Assembly (NCBI GenBank): GCA_944990035.1
Contig: CALYLX010000084.1
Location: 248,001 to 312,000, forward strand
Direction: 5' to 3'
Length of the DNA stretch: 64,000 nt
Source: Clitopilus passeckerianus
Taxonomy: Eukaryota; Basidiomycota; Agaricomycetes; Agaricales; Entolomataceae
This document shows, piece after piece, positions 45,649 to 57,163 of the stretch. Positions within the stretch are counted from its first letter, which is position 1, and each line of letters opens with the position of its first letter. The notes beneath the pieces were generated by a model. It ran no database searches. It had not been told where the DNA came from and worked only from the letters and a program-made list of their open reading frames with translations. A program made the translations under genes and the position numbers.

Positions 45649-47895
45649 ACCTGCACTCATAGCGAAGAGGACATTCATCCCTGAGCCATTTTACACATGT
45701 TTCTGCAATCGCAGGCAATGGTCGCCGCCCAATGGGTGGGTCCTCTTTCGGTTTTGATAGGTCGGGTGCCTAAAGTAGCAATCTCGTAAGCCAGCACGGA
45801 AGGTGTTGCAATTGAAATACATACAGGAGCATCATATTCCAGATCCTCATGAACATATTTGCATCGGTACCGTTGATGACATTGACCAAAGGAATGGAGA
45901 AGGCAAGGATTTTGGGAAGGCGGCCTTGGGCGTTGCCCTGGGGGCGGGTCATTGTAAATGGGAACGGAAGGTCCAGCTTCTTCCGCAACAGACTCCGCTT
46001 TCTGGGAAAGCTGACTCGTAGACAAGCAATCCTATTAGGAAGGTCAACACACGCGCGGAGGTGTACGGAGAAAGAGGTGCTAACACTGTAATCAAGATCC
46101 CTGTGAGTGTACTCGCAGCCATAACCCTTAGCACATTGCGGATCTTGACATAGTTCCTTGAATCGAGGTAGGGAAACCTTCTTTCTGTGGTGGGCGGGTC
46201 GTACTCGATGTCTTCGTGAACATATTTACAGGTCCACACGTGGCCGCATTCGTTTATGAGCCACCTCCTGCATATGATAGGAGCACAAGAGGGTTGGGGT
46301 GGTTTGTTTTCTCTTTCCGATGGATCCAATCGCATGAGCTCCCCATGAGAGCCAGGAGGGAGAGATGCTGCTATAGGGCGGCTATCACGGGGTTCAATCC
46401 AGTCCTATTAAATGGTTTGAATACGGTACTTTTGAGGATGCAGGTTGAAGTACGAACAATATCCTCGTATTTTAGGTCCCCGTGAACAAAATCACAGACC
46501 CAGTTTCTCATGCAATGACCTGCTTCCCATTTGGGGCAGATGGCAGAAAATCGTGGCCTAGGATGAACACCTTTAATTGGAGGAGTGTAACGAACATCTG
46601 CATGATAGAAATGGCATCGAGCCCCACGTATGCATTTGTTCATCATCCATCTCCGGCAGTACGGCCTCATGAGGGTGATCAAAGGTGGGCCGTCGGCTTG
46701 TACGGGAGTTGATGGTCCTGACTCCATCACAGAGGAGGGGGACGTGCTGTCTGTAGAGGTCCTTGTGGTCGGATGGCTTTCAAACGTGGAGAGGGAAGAA
46801 GCCTATAGCGGGATTAATTTCAATGGTCTGGATGCGTACAAGCATAGGCCCAAGACCATACCGGGGATTCAGTCAAGGTCCCTTCAGAAGGATGGTCAGA
46901 GCTCGCTTGGCTGAGCTGGTCAAAGTGCTTCGAGGTTGAAGGACAATAAGTCAAGTCAACCGAAGGTGACGACTCATCGCACCCGTCTCGATTATCGGTA
47001 TCGGCTCCGAGGCCGTCCTGAGACATAAAGTTGTTAATAAATGCTTAACAGGTCGAGATTCTGACCGACCGTAACAGCCTGTACTGTTTGTTCTCCTATC
47101 GGCATCGCTTTTTCATCTTTTCCAACGGTGGATGCTTCTGCCATAGGCTCCGGAGGAGCCGTTGCCGCAGAGGGTACTTTTTTGGGGTGGACTCGGTAAC
47201 AGTTACGACCAAATGGGCAGGTACCACGTTTGAAGCGCAGGCAGTCGTCGTCGTATCTTGCGGTCGTTGGATATGCCTATGAAAGCAGAGTTCAGTTTTG
47301 AAATGGGTGCAGCAGAGCTCGATTTGATGTACTCACTGGTCGACCGAATGCCAGGAAGGGCGGACGCTGAGGACCGTTTGGCGGCAGTGATGACTATGGC
47401 ACGGGTATCAGCATAAAGCTCTTATGCATCAGAAAAGATTGCAAGGCCTCCAAAACACCAAAAACAGCGTCCGCGGTGTGTTGGGAAATGTGAAACCCAA
47501 GGCAATGTTTGGGGACAAGAACATGCTTGATCGACTGACCTCAGAAATGTTCAGGTTGCTTGGCTGTTCCTGCAAAGCAAGAGGCTTCTCCGGTACGGCC
47601 TCTTGCAATGCTGCCTTTGGTTGCGGGCTCTGAGTAATATATAAGCTTTTAGACGTCATTCAGAGACAAATAATCCACATACCGAAGTTCGTAAAACAGG
47701 GGTTCGTTCCACAACCTTCTCCTTCTCTTCCATCATCATAGTATCCAGTGGTTCCCCCTTGACAGGGATTCTTGGGGGTAACCGAACCATGTATTCGCCT
47801 GGGGTTGGGGTAGCGGCGCTTTCATTGCGATCTATATTCCGGGCTTTGCTAGGGCCTTGACGGCGCCGGGTAGGTGCTCGGGAGCTGCCAGCCAT
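45649..47895 (-). CDS. Array of CCCH zinc-finger exons, probably the N-terminal part of the RBR ligase gene
   Basis: From a start at 47895 (MAGSSRAPTRRRQGPSK) small exons run to about 45649. Six fingers, all with C-x7-C-x5-C-x3-H spacing, can be read: CLRFKRGTCPFGRNCYRVH (about 47190-47245), CRRWMMNKCIRGARCHFYH (about 46660-46604), CPKWEAGHCMRNWVCDFVH (about 46540-46485), CRRWLINECGHVWTCKYVH (about 46275-46220), CLLHSFGQCHQRYRCKYVH (about 45910-45855) and CVKWLRDECPLRYECRFRH (about 45706-45650). Five of them are followed by a [GAE]D[LVI]xY motif (GDLKY, ADVRY, EDIEY, EDLEY, GDLDY), which points to exon duplication. CCCH fingers of this kind bind RNA. A separate gene ending near 45649 remains possible, because exon borders were not all proven. 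Confidence 0.65.
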
Positions 47896-48649
47896 GCTCG
47901 GCGTAAAGCCAGCAACAACGTATGTAGGATCGTCCTCGAAATCAACGTCCACCTGGTGCGTGGTATGTGGCCTGGGTTGTGGGAGTGAAAGTTGCACTCA
48001 ATGTCAGATTCGTATTCCATTGATCAAGCACGTGGTCAACAATGCACACAACGATCTTCTCGGACAGCCGGCGGCGGTGCTGTTTTGGGCTCACTCCGAC
48101 ATATACTTGTCCGAGTCAAACTATCCAAAGTATCGGGCTCTTATATCGAATATTCGACCATCAGGCTTTTGTTTTTGGACCACGATGCAGTCAAGTCTAC
48201 TCTTACTGCCTGGTTCCCCTTCTTTCCCGACCTCTACGAAACCGATATGCTGGTTCAGCTTCCACAGATACGAGGGTCCCATTGAGAGCCATGGATGTCA
48301 TCTCTTCCAGATTTTGGTAACGTTTATGCCAAGCTTGGAAAATCAACCGGGATGGTCAACTGTTAGGCTCGTCATCGTTAATGAAAACCCAAGGTATGAT
48401 GATTCCGACATGGTGGGTTTGCCATAACGTCGACTTCGAGAAGAGTGTGTCTGATAGCGTTCAGTCTGATGAAGAGGACTCTGAAGTTGGAGATGCCCCG
48501 AGCATCCAGAATTTCTCAAGGGAAAATTCTCTCGATATTCGGCACACGGAAACTTGCTCTAAGAAATAAACAAAGAGGGTGATACTTTTTACCCTTGCAC
48601 TCAGTCTTGCAAAAATTGGTGCAACCTGGAAATATGCACAATTGCAACC
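47896..48649. other. Intergenic stretch, no supported gene
   Basis: Lies between the start of the CCCH/RBR gene and the first ATG of the F-box-like relic. Overlapping plus-strand frames here have no recognisable motif and I treat them as chance. Confidence 0.4.
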
Positions 48650-50104
48650 ATGTCCTTCCAGCAACAGCATCTGGAGAAGGCATTTTCCAATCCTTTACGA
48701 CCAAGTGCACCCCGTGAATACTTCTACGGGCAGCATACTCATCACACTCGAATGCGTCGCTAAGGTTGTGGCGATCTTAACAACCTTCCGACGCGGCGTG
48801 CGACCAGGTACAAGGGCTATCCCGCCGCTATTGTCCACTCCTTTCATTTTCAATCCTCCACACATTGGCCTCAGCGCAAAGGGACTGCTCTCCCGACTGA
48901 TATTCTGATCCGCATTGCCAAAGAAGCCATCCAATGCTACAGCTACGGTTATCGACGCGATATCTTTCGGCTGGGAACAGTCAGTCGCGCCTGGACACCC
49001 ATTCTGGACTTATTCTTCCGGCTGCATGCTCGGTTCGATACCTGCCAGGATATCGAAAATCGGCTCGAGGATGAGGCTAGTGTAGTCTCAGTTGCTCGTT
49101 GCCTGCAACTGCGCCCCAAAAGGGCCCTGTTAATGGAGGGTTTTCATTAATGTTTTACTCCCAGCTTTCACATTGGACACACCTTTCCAATGAAGAGAGG
49201 TTTAGTGAAGGCTGCGAATGACATTCTTGCCGCCGCCACATCCCTCATACAACTTGACCTACACCCCGTTCCTTCTTCCCTCTGCGGAGGTTACTTCTCA
49301 GCGCTCTCAAAGCTCAATAGGGTACTCATCTGTGGCGACCTCACTCTGGATCTGGGCTCAGATAGGGACGATCCACTCCTCATTCGTGGGATTGGAGTTG
49401 AAGATGTTCTACGACTACTTCAGAAGTGGCCTCGTCTTCGTAGCTTGGATTTGACTCTTGGCAAGTATGTCAAATCAGACATTTCTTAGAACCCAAATTG
49501 AATCCCCTCGCCTAGCGAACATCCTAGAATATGTGCCAACGATAACGTTGACGTTCGCCCATTGCCATGCAGTCTAAACCAGCTCGGCATACGCTCCGTT
49601 AGCGGACAGGTGAACGGCACTCATATTCGACGATTTTTTGAGAGTCAAGTACCTCGACTAACACAAGTCGTACTGAGGAAGATTTCTGGTCCGACTAACA
49701 AGGACCTCTATCTCGCACTTAACCATAATCGCGAGACCCTGAGATTCCTCCAAATCTCAGACTCCACCTTCTCAAAGAAGGAAGGCGAAGAATATGCTCT
49801 TGACTCCCTCATTTCCGACCTTACAGCTCTCCAGACAATGTACATATACGATACCGATTGCATCAGCGTCAAGTGCATTGCTCAAAAGAGAAGGAAAGCA
49901 GAGCTCCGACAACGAAGACATACTCTCATGGTCAAGGGGGCCTCGTCGGTTGTAACGGAAGGAATCGTGGAGGCATTGAAATCCAGCCAATGGAACCAGA
50001 TTTCTCTGGCTTGCAAAGAACCAGTGGATCAATATGAGACATTTACATATTATCAAGAGGCCATGCTCATTGCAACGGAAAGGGGCATTGATTTTACGTG
50101 GTGA
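48650..50104 (+). pseudogene. F-box-like gene, probably decayed
   Basis: From ATG 48650 (MSFQQQHLEKAFSNP) the frame hits TAA at 48761 but then continues in the same frame into ALPTDILIRIAKEAIQCYS and IFRLGTVSRAWTPILDLFFR, an F-box-like motif, before a second stop near 49148. Leucine-rich pieces follow in other frames: 49190-49489 (LIQLDLHPVPSSL, LRSLDLTLGK) and 49562-50104 (LRFLQISDSTF, ISDLTALQTMYIYD). One gap could be an intron (GTATGTCAA...CTTAG near 49465), but the TAA at 48761 has no good intron around it. The gene is either broken or uses unusual splicing. F-box families in mushrooms contain many such relics. Confidence 0.55.
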
Positions 50105-50862
50105 AGATCCCATTACTAGCGAGCGGTATTGGCCTGGCTTAATTCACCAAATTCGTCACGTAGCTATATAGAGTGTTCAATCATCCTGAGCTATATCGTA
50201 TTGTGATCTTTCTCTAATACATAGGGTAAATAGAAGCAGAACGGCAAAACGTCGAAATCCAATGCAAATTGTTTCGACTTTGCCCTTAATTTGACCTTGG
50301 ATTTCACTTCCAATGGGTCTTTCCTGCCAATTGCAACAATTTGGTTAAGATCGCCTGCCGTCGTGGGAATTAATATACATTGTCATTTGCAGTGGAATAC
50401 CAAGTCTTGACTTTGATAGATACCAACATGTTCGACAAAGTACAATAAGGCGGCGCGAAACCTTTGCTACTCTGAGCAGCAGGCTCTCACCCAGCTACAC
50501 ATGTTAGTATATCGACCTTGATGCTCAGTACGTGCACATGCCACAATACCAATCCAAAGGTTCAGCTCATGGCTGGTACGATAACAACAAGAATGTTCTG
50601 CTCGGATCGTCAGCTTTCAACCCCTCCTCCGCTCACGCTTTGTGGGGTTTTGCATCCATTTAGCGCCCTGTCTGATGGGCTTGTTCACATAGGCCCATAT
50701 CATACAAGCCATCAAGCTTTCAAGCATTGTCGTCGAAAAGCGTGTGAATAGACCTGGGATATTGCCTATCATACTACGAATTGCCGGCATGTCCACCATC
50801 CCGTCCTCGAACTCGACCACATTGATCCTCCATCTCCAAACTAAAGATACGAACCTCTTAAT
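50105..50862. other. Intergenic stretch, no supported gene
   Basis: About 0.76 kb with no recognisable frame; it should hold the promoter of the monooxygenase gene. Confidence 0.4.
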
Positions 50863-52520
50863 ATGGACTTATTAGATGTGCTCGTCGTGGGAGCTGGCTT
50901 CTCGGGAATATATTTTCTCCATGTTGCCCGCAAGGCAAGCTTCTCTGTGAAGCTTTACGAAGCTGGCTCCAATCTTGGTGGAGTTTGGCATTGGAATCGC
51001 TATCCCGGAGCACGAACCGATTCTGAGTGCCACATCTACCAATACTCCTTGGAAGAGCTTTGGAAGGACTGGTCATGGAAGGAGGGCTTCGCTTCTCAGC
51101 AGGAACTTGTCAACTATTTCAAGTACGTTGACGGAAAACTAGATCTCAGTCGCGACATCCTCTTCCATACCTCAGTCACTGCGGCAAAATTCGACACATT
51201 TGCTGATCGATGGATTGTTTCCACCGACACCGGTATCACCGCCCGACCTCGTTTCTTGATTATGTGCACAGGAGATGGCGTCAAACCTCTCTACCCCGAT
51301 CTTAACGGCCTTGAGAAATTCGGGGGAATTTCTGTGCATACCTCTCGTTGGCCGCGAGAAGGCATTGAAATCGAGGGGAAACGGGTTGGGGTCGTTGGGA
51401 CAGGCGCCAGCGGTGTCCAGATCATACAGGAATGTGGACCTCGAGCCGGCCATTTGACGGTATTCCAACGAACCCTCAACACTGCTCTCCCCATGGCTCA
51501 ATACACCCTTGATAAGGCGTCGCAGGATAGAATGAAGAAAGACCTCTATCCCACCATTTTCCGCCGCCGCCTCCAAACCCTCGGTGGTACCGACTTTGAT
51601 CCCATTACGGAAAACATGTCCGACCTGACACTAGAGGAAGTTCAGCTCAGGTTGGAGGAATTGTGGAGCAAAGGTGGCTTCCACTTTGGGCTAGGCAACT
51701 TTATTAGCATTGTCGTGGACCAGAAGGCAAACGACGTTGTCTACAAGTTTTGGCGCCAGAAGGTTCTGCGAAGAATCCATGACCCGAAACTTCACAAGAA
51801 ACTTGCTCCCGAGGTTCCTCTGTATCCCATCTTCGCAAAGCGACCCGGCCTCGAACAGACATATTACGAGGTTTACAATCTTCCGCACGTGGACTTGGTT
51901 GATATCAAGTCGAACCCTATTGCGGAGGTGACAGAGAAAGGTCTCAAGACACAGGATGGGGTCGAGCACGAACTCGATCTTCTTATCTTTGCAACTGGGT
52001 TCGACGCCGTCACAGGAAGCCTCACCTCCATTGACATTAAAGGCCCAGGCCAAGAACCGCTCGCCGATAAATGGAAGAACAAAGGTCTTTCGACCTATCT
52101 CGGATTGGCATCTCAAGGTTATCCAAACCTCTTTTCGTCTATGGACCTCAAGGCCCTACAGGTTTCTGTACAGGACCCACTTGTGCGGTACGTAGTTAGA
52201 TTGTCTATCAGGTACCGTCTCTGACTATCTTATTGGATTAGGAGGTACAGGGCGACTGGGTTGTCGAATGCCTGAATCACATGCGTGAAAAGAAACAGAC
52301 CCGTATTGAGGCGGTGAAGGAGGCAGAGGATGAATACACCAAGCTTGTCAACGATACATTCAACGTGGGGTTCTGGAGGGATGTAGGTTCAGAGTGGAAC
52401 GGCACCAATGTACCTGGTAAGCGAAGAGAGGCGCTGAACTTTACTGGGGGGCTGCCCATGTACACGAAATTGTGCAAAACCAGTGCTGAGAATGGATATG
52501 AAGGGTTTACAGTGCAGTGA
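50863..52520 (+). CDS. Flavin-containing Baeyer-Villiger-type monooxygenase with an apparent one-base frameshift
   Basis: The start MDLLDVLVVGAGFSGIYFL carries the FAD-binding GxGxxG. The fingerprint FGGISVHTSRWP (F-x-G-x-x-x-H-x-x-x-W-P) and a second nucleotide-binding loop GVVGTGASGVQ identify a class B flavin monooxygenase that would use NADPH and O2 to turn a ketone into an ester or lactone. The frame is continuous to about 52130 and then changes: the expected family motif YGPQGPTGFCTGPTC is present one frame over, after a run of four T (52132-52135). An intron 52188-52241 then leads in the correct frame to QGDWVVECLNHM and the stop at 52520. With one extra T the exons total 1605 bases (534 aa), the normal size for the family. 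Either the gene is recently broken or one base is missing from the assembly. Confidence 0.85.
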
Positions 52521-52837
52521 ATTTGGGTATAGTTTGGTAGCTCAATTTCTCTCTGTCCGTTGGGAAAGGGATAGCCATTCTAAGAGGAATAAATTGAGTT
52601 CACGGAAAAAAAACAGTGGTAGCAAGAGCTTATTGGCAGTTACGAACACTTGCCGATTACCTGAGTGTCGTATCCAGCGCGCGTTATGCTGCTTTTGATC
52701 CCCAGTGTCATATAGCTACACAGTATCAGGAAGGTTTATCAAGAAGATTGTTCTATAGTTCTACATAATTGTGCAAAAAGAGTCAATATACAATGTCATG
52801 CGGCATTACTCCTCTCCAAGATATACATCCACGTCTA

Positions 52838-53970
52838 TTATCCAAATCTCTTCGCAAGTCCGTCGTAAATCAAGAAGATAATCGCACTACTGGGTATCGA
52901 ACGCGCAACGGTTATCCCACATCCAGCATACAGGCCCCTAATGCCTTGAGCCTTGTACATCGCCGCCGCTGTCCCAGCAAAGGTCGGCCTGGGCGGAAGC
53001 TTTCCATCTGCTCCGGGTATCCTGGGTCGGAGCTCCTCCTCTGTCTGTATAGCGCTCTTCACGGTGTCTGCTGGAAACAGGACGAAGTTGAACATCGCTC
53101 CAGCGCATGCTCCAGATAGGGCTGACTCCCATGGCTTGAGACGCTTGTCCTCTGAGGGGTCTTTCCGCCTAGCCACGAGTTGGCGAGCGACAAATTCTTT
53201 CGTGGTGAACCATGCAGCACCACCTCCAGTTTCTCGAATGAGTGTTCCTGTCTGGCCGAGCCAGAGGCCGCGAAATCCTGTGCTCTTGATCACAGATTTA
53301 AGGACACCGATGGGACCAGGTAGTGACTGCGCCACGCCTGGTGTAGAAGGTGTGACCAGCATTTGCACCTGCATCTTGCATTTGACAAGCTCAATGGGAG
53401 TTCTGGATGAAGCCGAGGATTAGTTGCCGCTTTGCAATGATGGGCTTCGTTACGTACAGCACATAACTAGTGACAAGCCCAGCACCAGCCGCCGCCAGAG
53501 CCAATTGTGGGAGCGTAGGTTCTTCAGATAATGGCCTTCCAGTCACATGGCGTATTATGTTTTGGAACTCGCTGTATGCCAAAAATAGAGTGGCATTCTC
53601 TGCCATTGCACCTACGACAGGTGCAGGTAGACCCTACCATGGAATGTAAGAATCAATGAGTGCGGAGGAGTAATCAGAACATACACGATAGAGACCCTTG
53701 ATTCCTTCATTCTTCCATGTCTTGGTCAGGCAATCTAGCGGTCCGGTGAATCTGGCTTTAGAATCCAGTACTTGGGCTTGCAGCCGTACTTTGGTCAAGT
53801 CGAATGGATGTTCGAACACTTTGGATACCATGCCAGCGATCTAAATACGTCAAACACGTTAAATTCTCCTCCAAAATAGCATTTGACGCCACGTACGCTC
53901 CCAAACGTGATATCCTTGGCCGCCCGAATGGCGACAGAGTCTCTATTGAAGGCATCGGGAGCAGCTTCCA
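52838..53970 (-). CDS. ORT1: Mitochondrial ornithine-type carrier (ORT1/ARG-13 family)
   Basis: Four to five exons from 53970 (MEAAPDAFNRDSVAI, then AAKDITFGSIAGMVSKVFE) to the stop at 52838. The three repeats of the mitochondrial carrier fold each show the signature P-x-[DE]-x-x-[KR]: PFDLTKVRLQAQ, a PIELVK-type motif spliced to MQVQM, and PADTVKS. The segment AENATLFLAYSEFQ and the flanking GLYR/GLPAPVVGA sequence resemble fungal Arg-13/Ort1 carriers. These exchange ornithine or related basic amino acids across the inner mitochondrial membrane for arginine synthesis and the urea cycle. Substrate assignment is by family resemblance only. It is convergent with the monooxygenase gene. Confidence 0.85.
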
Positions 53971-54445
53971 TGAATGCCTTCTGAAAAAATACGAGGTCTT
54001 CTAGTTCAGTCCCAGAACATTATATGCACCCCAGGTGCTCTAGTGCTTTATAGGTTTCGTTGGCGCTGCAAAGCAGTGAGCTCGATATAAGAGGGTGTGG
54101 ACGGAAAGAACGGTAAAGGTCCGAGTCCCGAGAACCCGAAGTTGGCCCAGTGTAGCGCGGGGGATCGATTGGCGAGCATGCCGAGGGGCCGGAAGTCACG
54201 TTCACTTTCCCATCCGCTAAATATGAGTAACGTCATGATATTTCATACAGATTGACAAGTTTCCGTGTGCACAAAGGTCATTCCACAGGCATAAGCAGAC
54301 AGTTTTTTGAGTAAATCGTAGAGAAAGAATCGTTCCATAGGCATAAGCAGAGTGTTTTGTTTTAAGTATGTAGAGAAAGAAAGGCCAATGTCCATCAATA
54401 TTCATCCACCATTTGTGAATCGTAAATCGACGAAGGCAAAGTTGA

Positions 54446-56068
54446 TTACTTTTCATCATCAGTGACGGGAGTACCAGACACCGGAGCTTGGTAGAACCGC
54501 TTGGTGTTCCAATTGTTGTCCGACACCCCCTCGTTGGCATACTCTTTCTGTTGACAAGGTTAAACAAACAAGAGTTGAGATCACTGCCAACACGTACTCC
54601 TTGGATGATCACGCGTGCGTTTCCGGTACCCCCAGTGCTGCCATCGCTTCCGTGAGAGATGTAGAAATCGAGAGGGGACCCGTCATTGACGATCGCAAAT
54701 CTAGATGTAGGATTGTGGTCAGGAACGAGGGTATAGCAACAAATGCACAAAACACCTACTCGATGGTCTTCCTCTTCTCGTCGTGACTGTGCTCTCTACC
54801 CCATGTAATCTTGAGGTCGCCGGCAACCGTGTTGTCGTCATCCAAACCCTTCGGGTCGGAGATGGTAGCGCTAGGAGTTAGAAGCCCGAACTCGGCCCAG
54901 TCTGATTCGATGTTGAACGAGATCTCGGTCGTGTACCTCTGTGGGTTCTGGAGACACCAGTTGTACGCGTTTTCGATCTCGTTAGCGTAGTTGTTGATGA
55001 CATCGGATTCAGCACCCTCCATAAGTGACCAGATCTCAATAGTCGAGAAGTTGGTGATATCCGGGTTGGTCATTGCGGTGTTAGTCCACGACTTAAACGC
55101 CTCAGGCTCGGGGGGATCCTTCTCCAAGCTGGGGCCGTATGAAATGTCTCCTCCACGGAGAACTGAATGTAAGACCTTAGATTTATCGAAAGCCTTATAC
55201 GAGTCGCTGGACTTGACAGAGACGTCAGCATCTACGGCTACAACGCCATTGTATGCCGCTTTGACGTTAGCAGACCAGTCTGTACTGGTTTCGGAATCGC
55301 TTCGACTCTGCTGCACAGTCTAAAACAGGGCCGGGCTTCAGAACTGTATTTAATCAAAGGGTTGGATTATAACGTACCATCTGGAAGCGAGAGCCGTAAT
55401 TACAGCTCAAAACGATGTGTGAACCCCAAGCGTGGAAGAAAGACTTATAGCTTGAGACACATTTAGGGTCGCTGCCGTCAAAAGGAATAGGTAGCTTCTT
55501 CAATCTCTTCGCAAGAGGCTTTTCGTTCCAACTATCACCGTAGTTCTCCAAGGCGGCGTAGTAGACGTTGTAGCTGTTACTGAAGAGAGCGAACATTGAT
55601 TCCTGGCTGAAAGATTTGCTGTACGCATAGGAGGCACTGGCGGAACCCGAGATTGCACCGTAGGTGACGGACAAGCTGGCATCGACGTTGAACGCTTCAG
55701 AAGCTTTAGAGCCACTCTCGTACGTTTGCAGCTCGCCTTCAGAAGACTTGGTGTCTTCCCCTACGGTTACCAGGCTCGGAACTGTGTATTTGACACCACC
55801 TGGCCCAGTGACGTTAGAGATAGTCTAAAGATGTCGTCGTGATTCAAAAATATACCTGCTTGGACTTCGTGGGTATCGTCATCGAAGATGAAGAGCCGGA
55901 ATCCTCTCTTGATTGATGCGGTGACCTTATTGTGTTCTGCCGTCAGCTACATACATGGATACTCGACTATCGGCCACACATACCGAGTCTATGGTCAACG
56001 GCGTGAGTGGTCATATCGATGCCATAACCAAGATGGTTCAAGGCCGGAAGCTCAGAAGAGTCAGACAT
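54446..56068 (-). CDS. MACPF-domain (perforin-like) protein
   Basis: The start at 56068 is followed by several exons. An N-terminal part has SIKRGFRLFIFDDDTHEV. The central exon 55674-55380 carries Ser/Ala-rich beta-type sequence and the MACPF signature region SFFHAWGSHIVLSCNYGS (a W/Y-G-[TS]-H motif). The long exon 55316-54775 holds an amphipathic alternating stretch (YNGVVAVDADVSVKSSDSY), and the C-terminal exon ends PVTDDEK at 54446. MACPF proteins oligomerise and may form membrane pores; in basidiomycetes some act with an aegerolysin partner, but no partner gene is visible in this window. No secretion signal is seen at the N-terminus. Some MACPF proteins are not lytic, so a toxic role is unproven. 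No break was noticed in the exons. Confidence 0.75.
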
Positions 56069-56446
56069 TGTATAGGAAAGAGTGGTGAATACGTAGAAGC
56101 CCTTGCTTAATTGCTCTCTTGAATGAAGAGTGGTCGCGCCTTTATAGTGTTCAGAAAATAAGCGAGTTGGAGTTAATGACACCCTTCCTGCTTGGGAGAC
56201 GGTCAGCAGGACGTCTGGGTGGGATTACAAAGATCTTCATGGGCCGATGCCGTTGTGGCTAGCCACTCAGAGTGGGTGTTTCTGACAGCCGCTATTGAGG
56301 AAAGTGGAACCTGTCGATGATGCTTGACATCTTCAATAAAGCCTGTCAGCAGCAACCTCTTCTGTGATTGGCTGGTCGTGGACTCGTGATGAGAACTTCG
56401 AAAGCTTCCATTCATTAAACGCCATTCGACATGCCATTAACAGTCT

Positions 56447-57058
56447 CTAGTGACCTTCATAGAATCTGAGTTCAAGACCTTCCAAGACTCGGGAGAGTAC
56501 CGAGGCATGTAAAATTTTGCGGTCGGCGGTGATAAACCACATACATACCCTAGAGAGGACCAGAATCTGACACAGATTTGCTGATGCAGGACCCCTGAGA
56601 ATACTCCACGAGGTTGGTGTACGCCGAATCAAAGAGCTAGACTTGTAAGGGATGACCACCGAGTACTTGTCGAAAGGATGAGCAGGTTTATTTTGATACG
56701 CCCAAAGTGCAAAGTACGACATCGCAGTGACATCGTCTACACTGTGCTTCGGAGAATACGCTGCGTTCTTTCCGGACCACTTGGAACAAGTATATTGAGT
56801 AGAAAATCGTTGGGGTAAACCATCAACAAGTGTAAGGGAAATTATACCACGTACCTTTTAAATTCCTGAGCGTGATCTTCAAACGGGCCAAACCAAACCC
56901 ATAACCAGTCGGCTTGGTCTGGGTGAAAGTAAGAATGTACCCCATTGATTTGTGAAAGACCAGACCCCTCGAGAATGGCCGCGAGCTTGATCGGTGACCA
57001 ATCCGTCTGACATGCAAGCCGTAAGCCAATTGTGATCTCGAGGCATTGTTTGCCATCG
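56447..57058 (-). CDS. Doubtful small gene between MACPF and RRF1, not recognised
   Basis: From 57058 a frame reads MANNASRSQLAYGL and GYILTFTQTKPTGYGFG, with a possible donor GTACGTGG near 56857. A second piece, 56722-56447, reads MSYFALWAYQNKPAHPFDKY and ends EGLELRFYEGH. Intron-like ends exist but I could not prove a join. The two pieces have ordinary amino-acid composition and no known domain. This may be a real gene, a relic, or chance. Confidence 0.3.
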
Positions 57059-57163
57059 TCTGTTTACCCAAACAAGATGCGTCCAAATCGGTACTGCTAA
57101 AGCTTGACCAAGTCTTCCTTCACCTTGACGTGTCCAGCCTCGAAATTTTGGACGCCAGTCGAA

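Noticed and set aside
47894..48427. A 177-residue plus-strand frame overlapping the start of the CCCH gene.
   Set aside because: It has no motif, overlaps the start of the gene on the other strand, and its neighbours in other frames look equally random.
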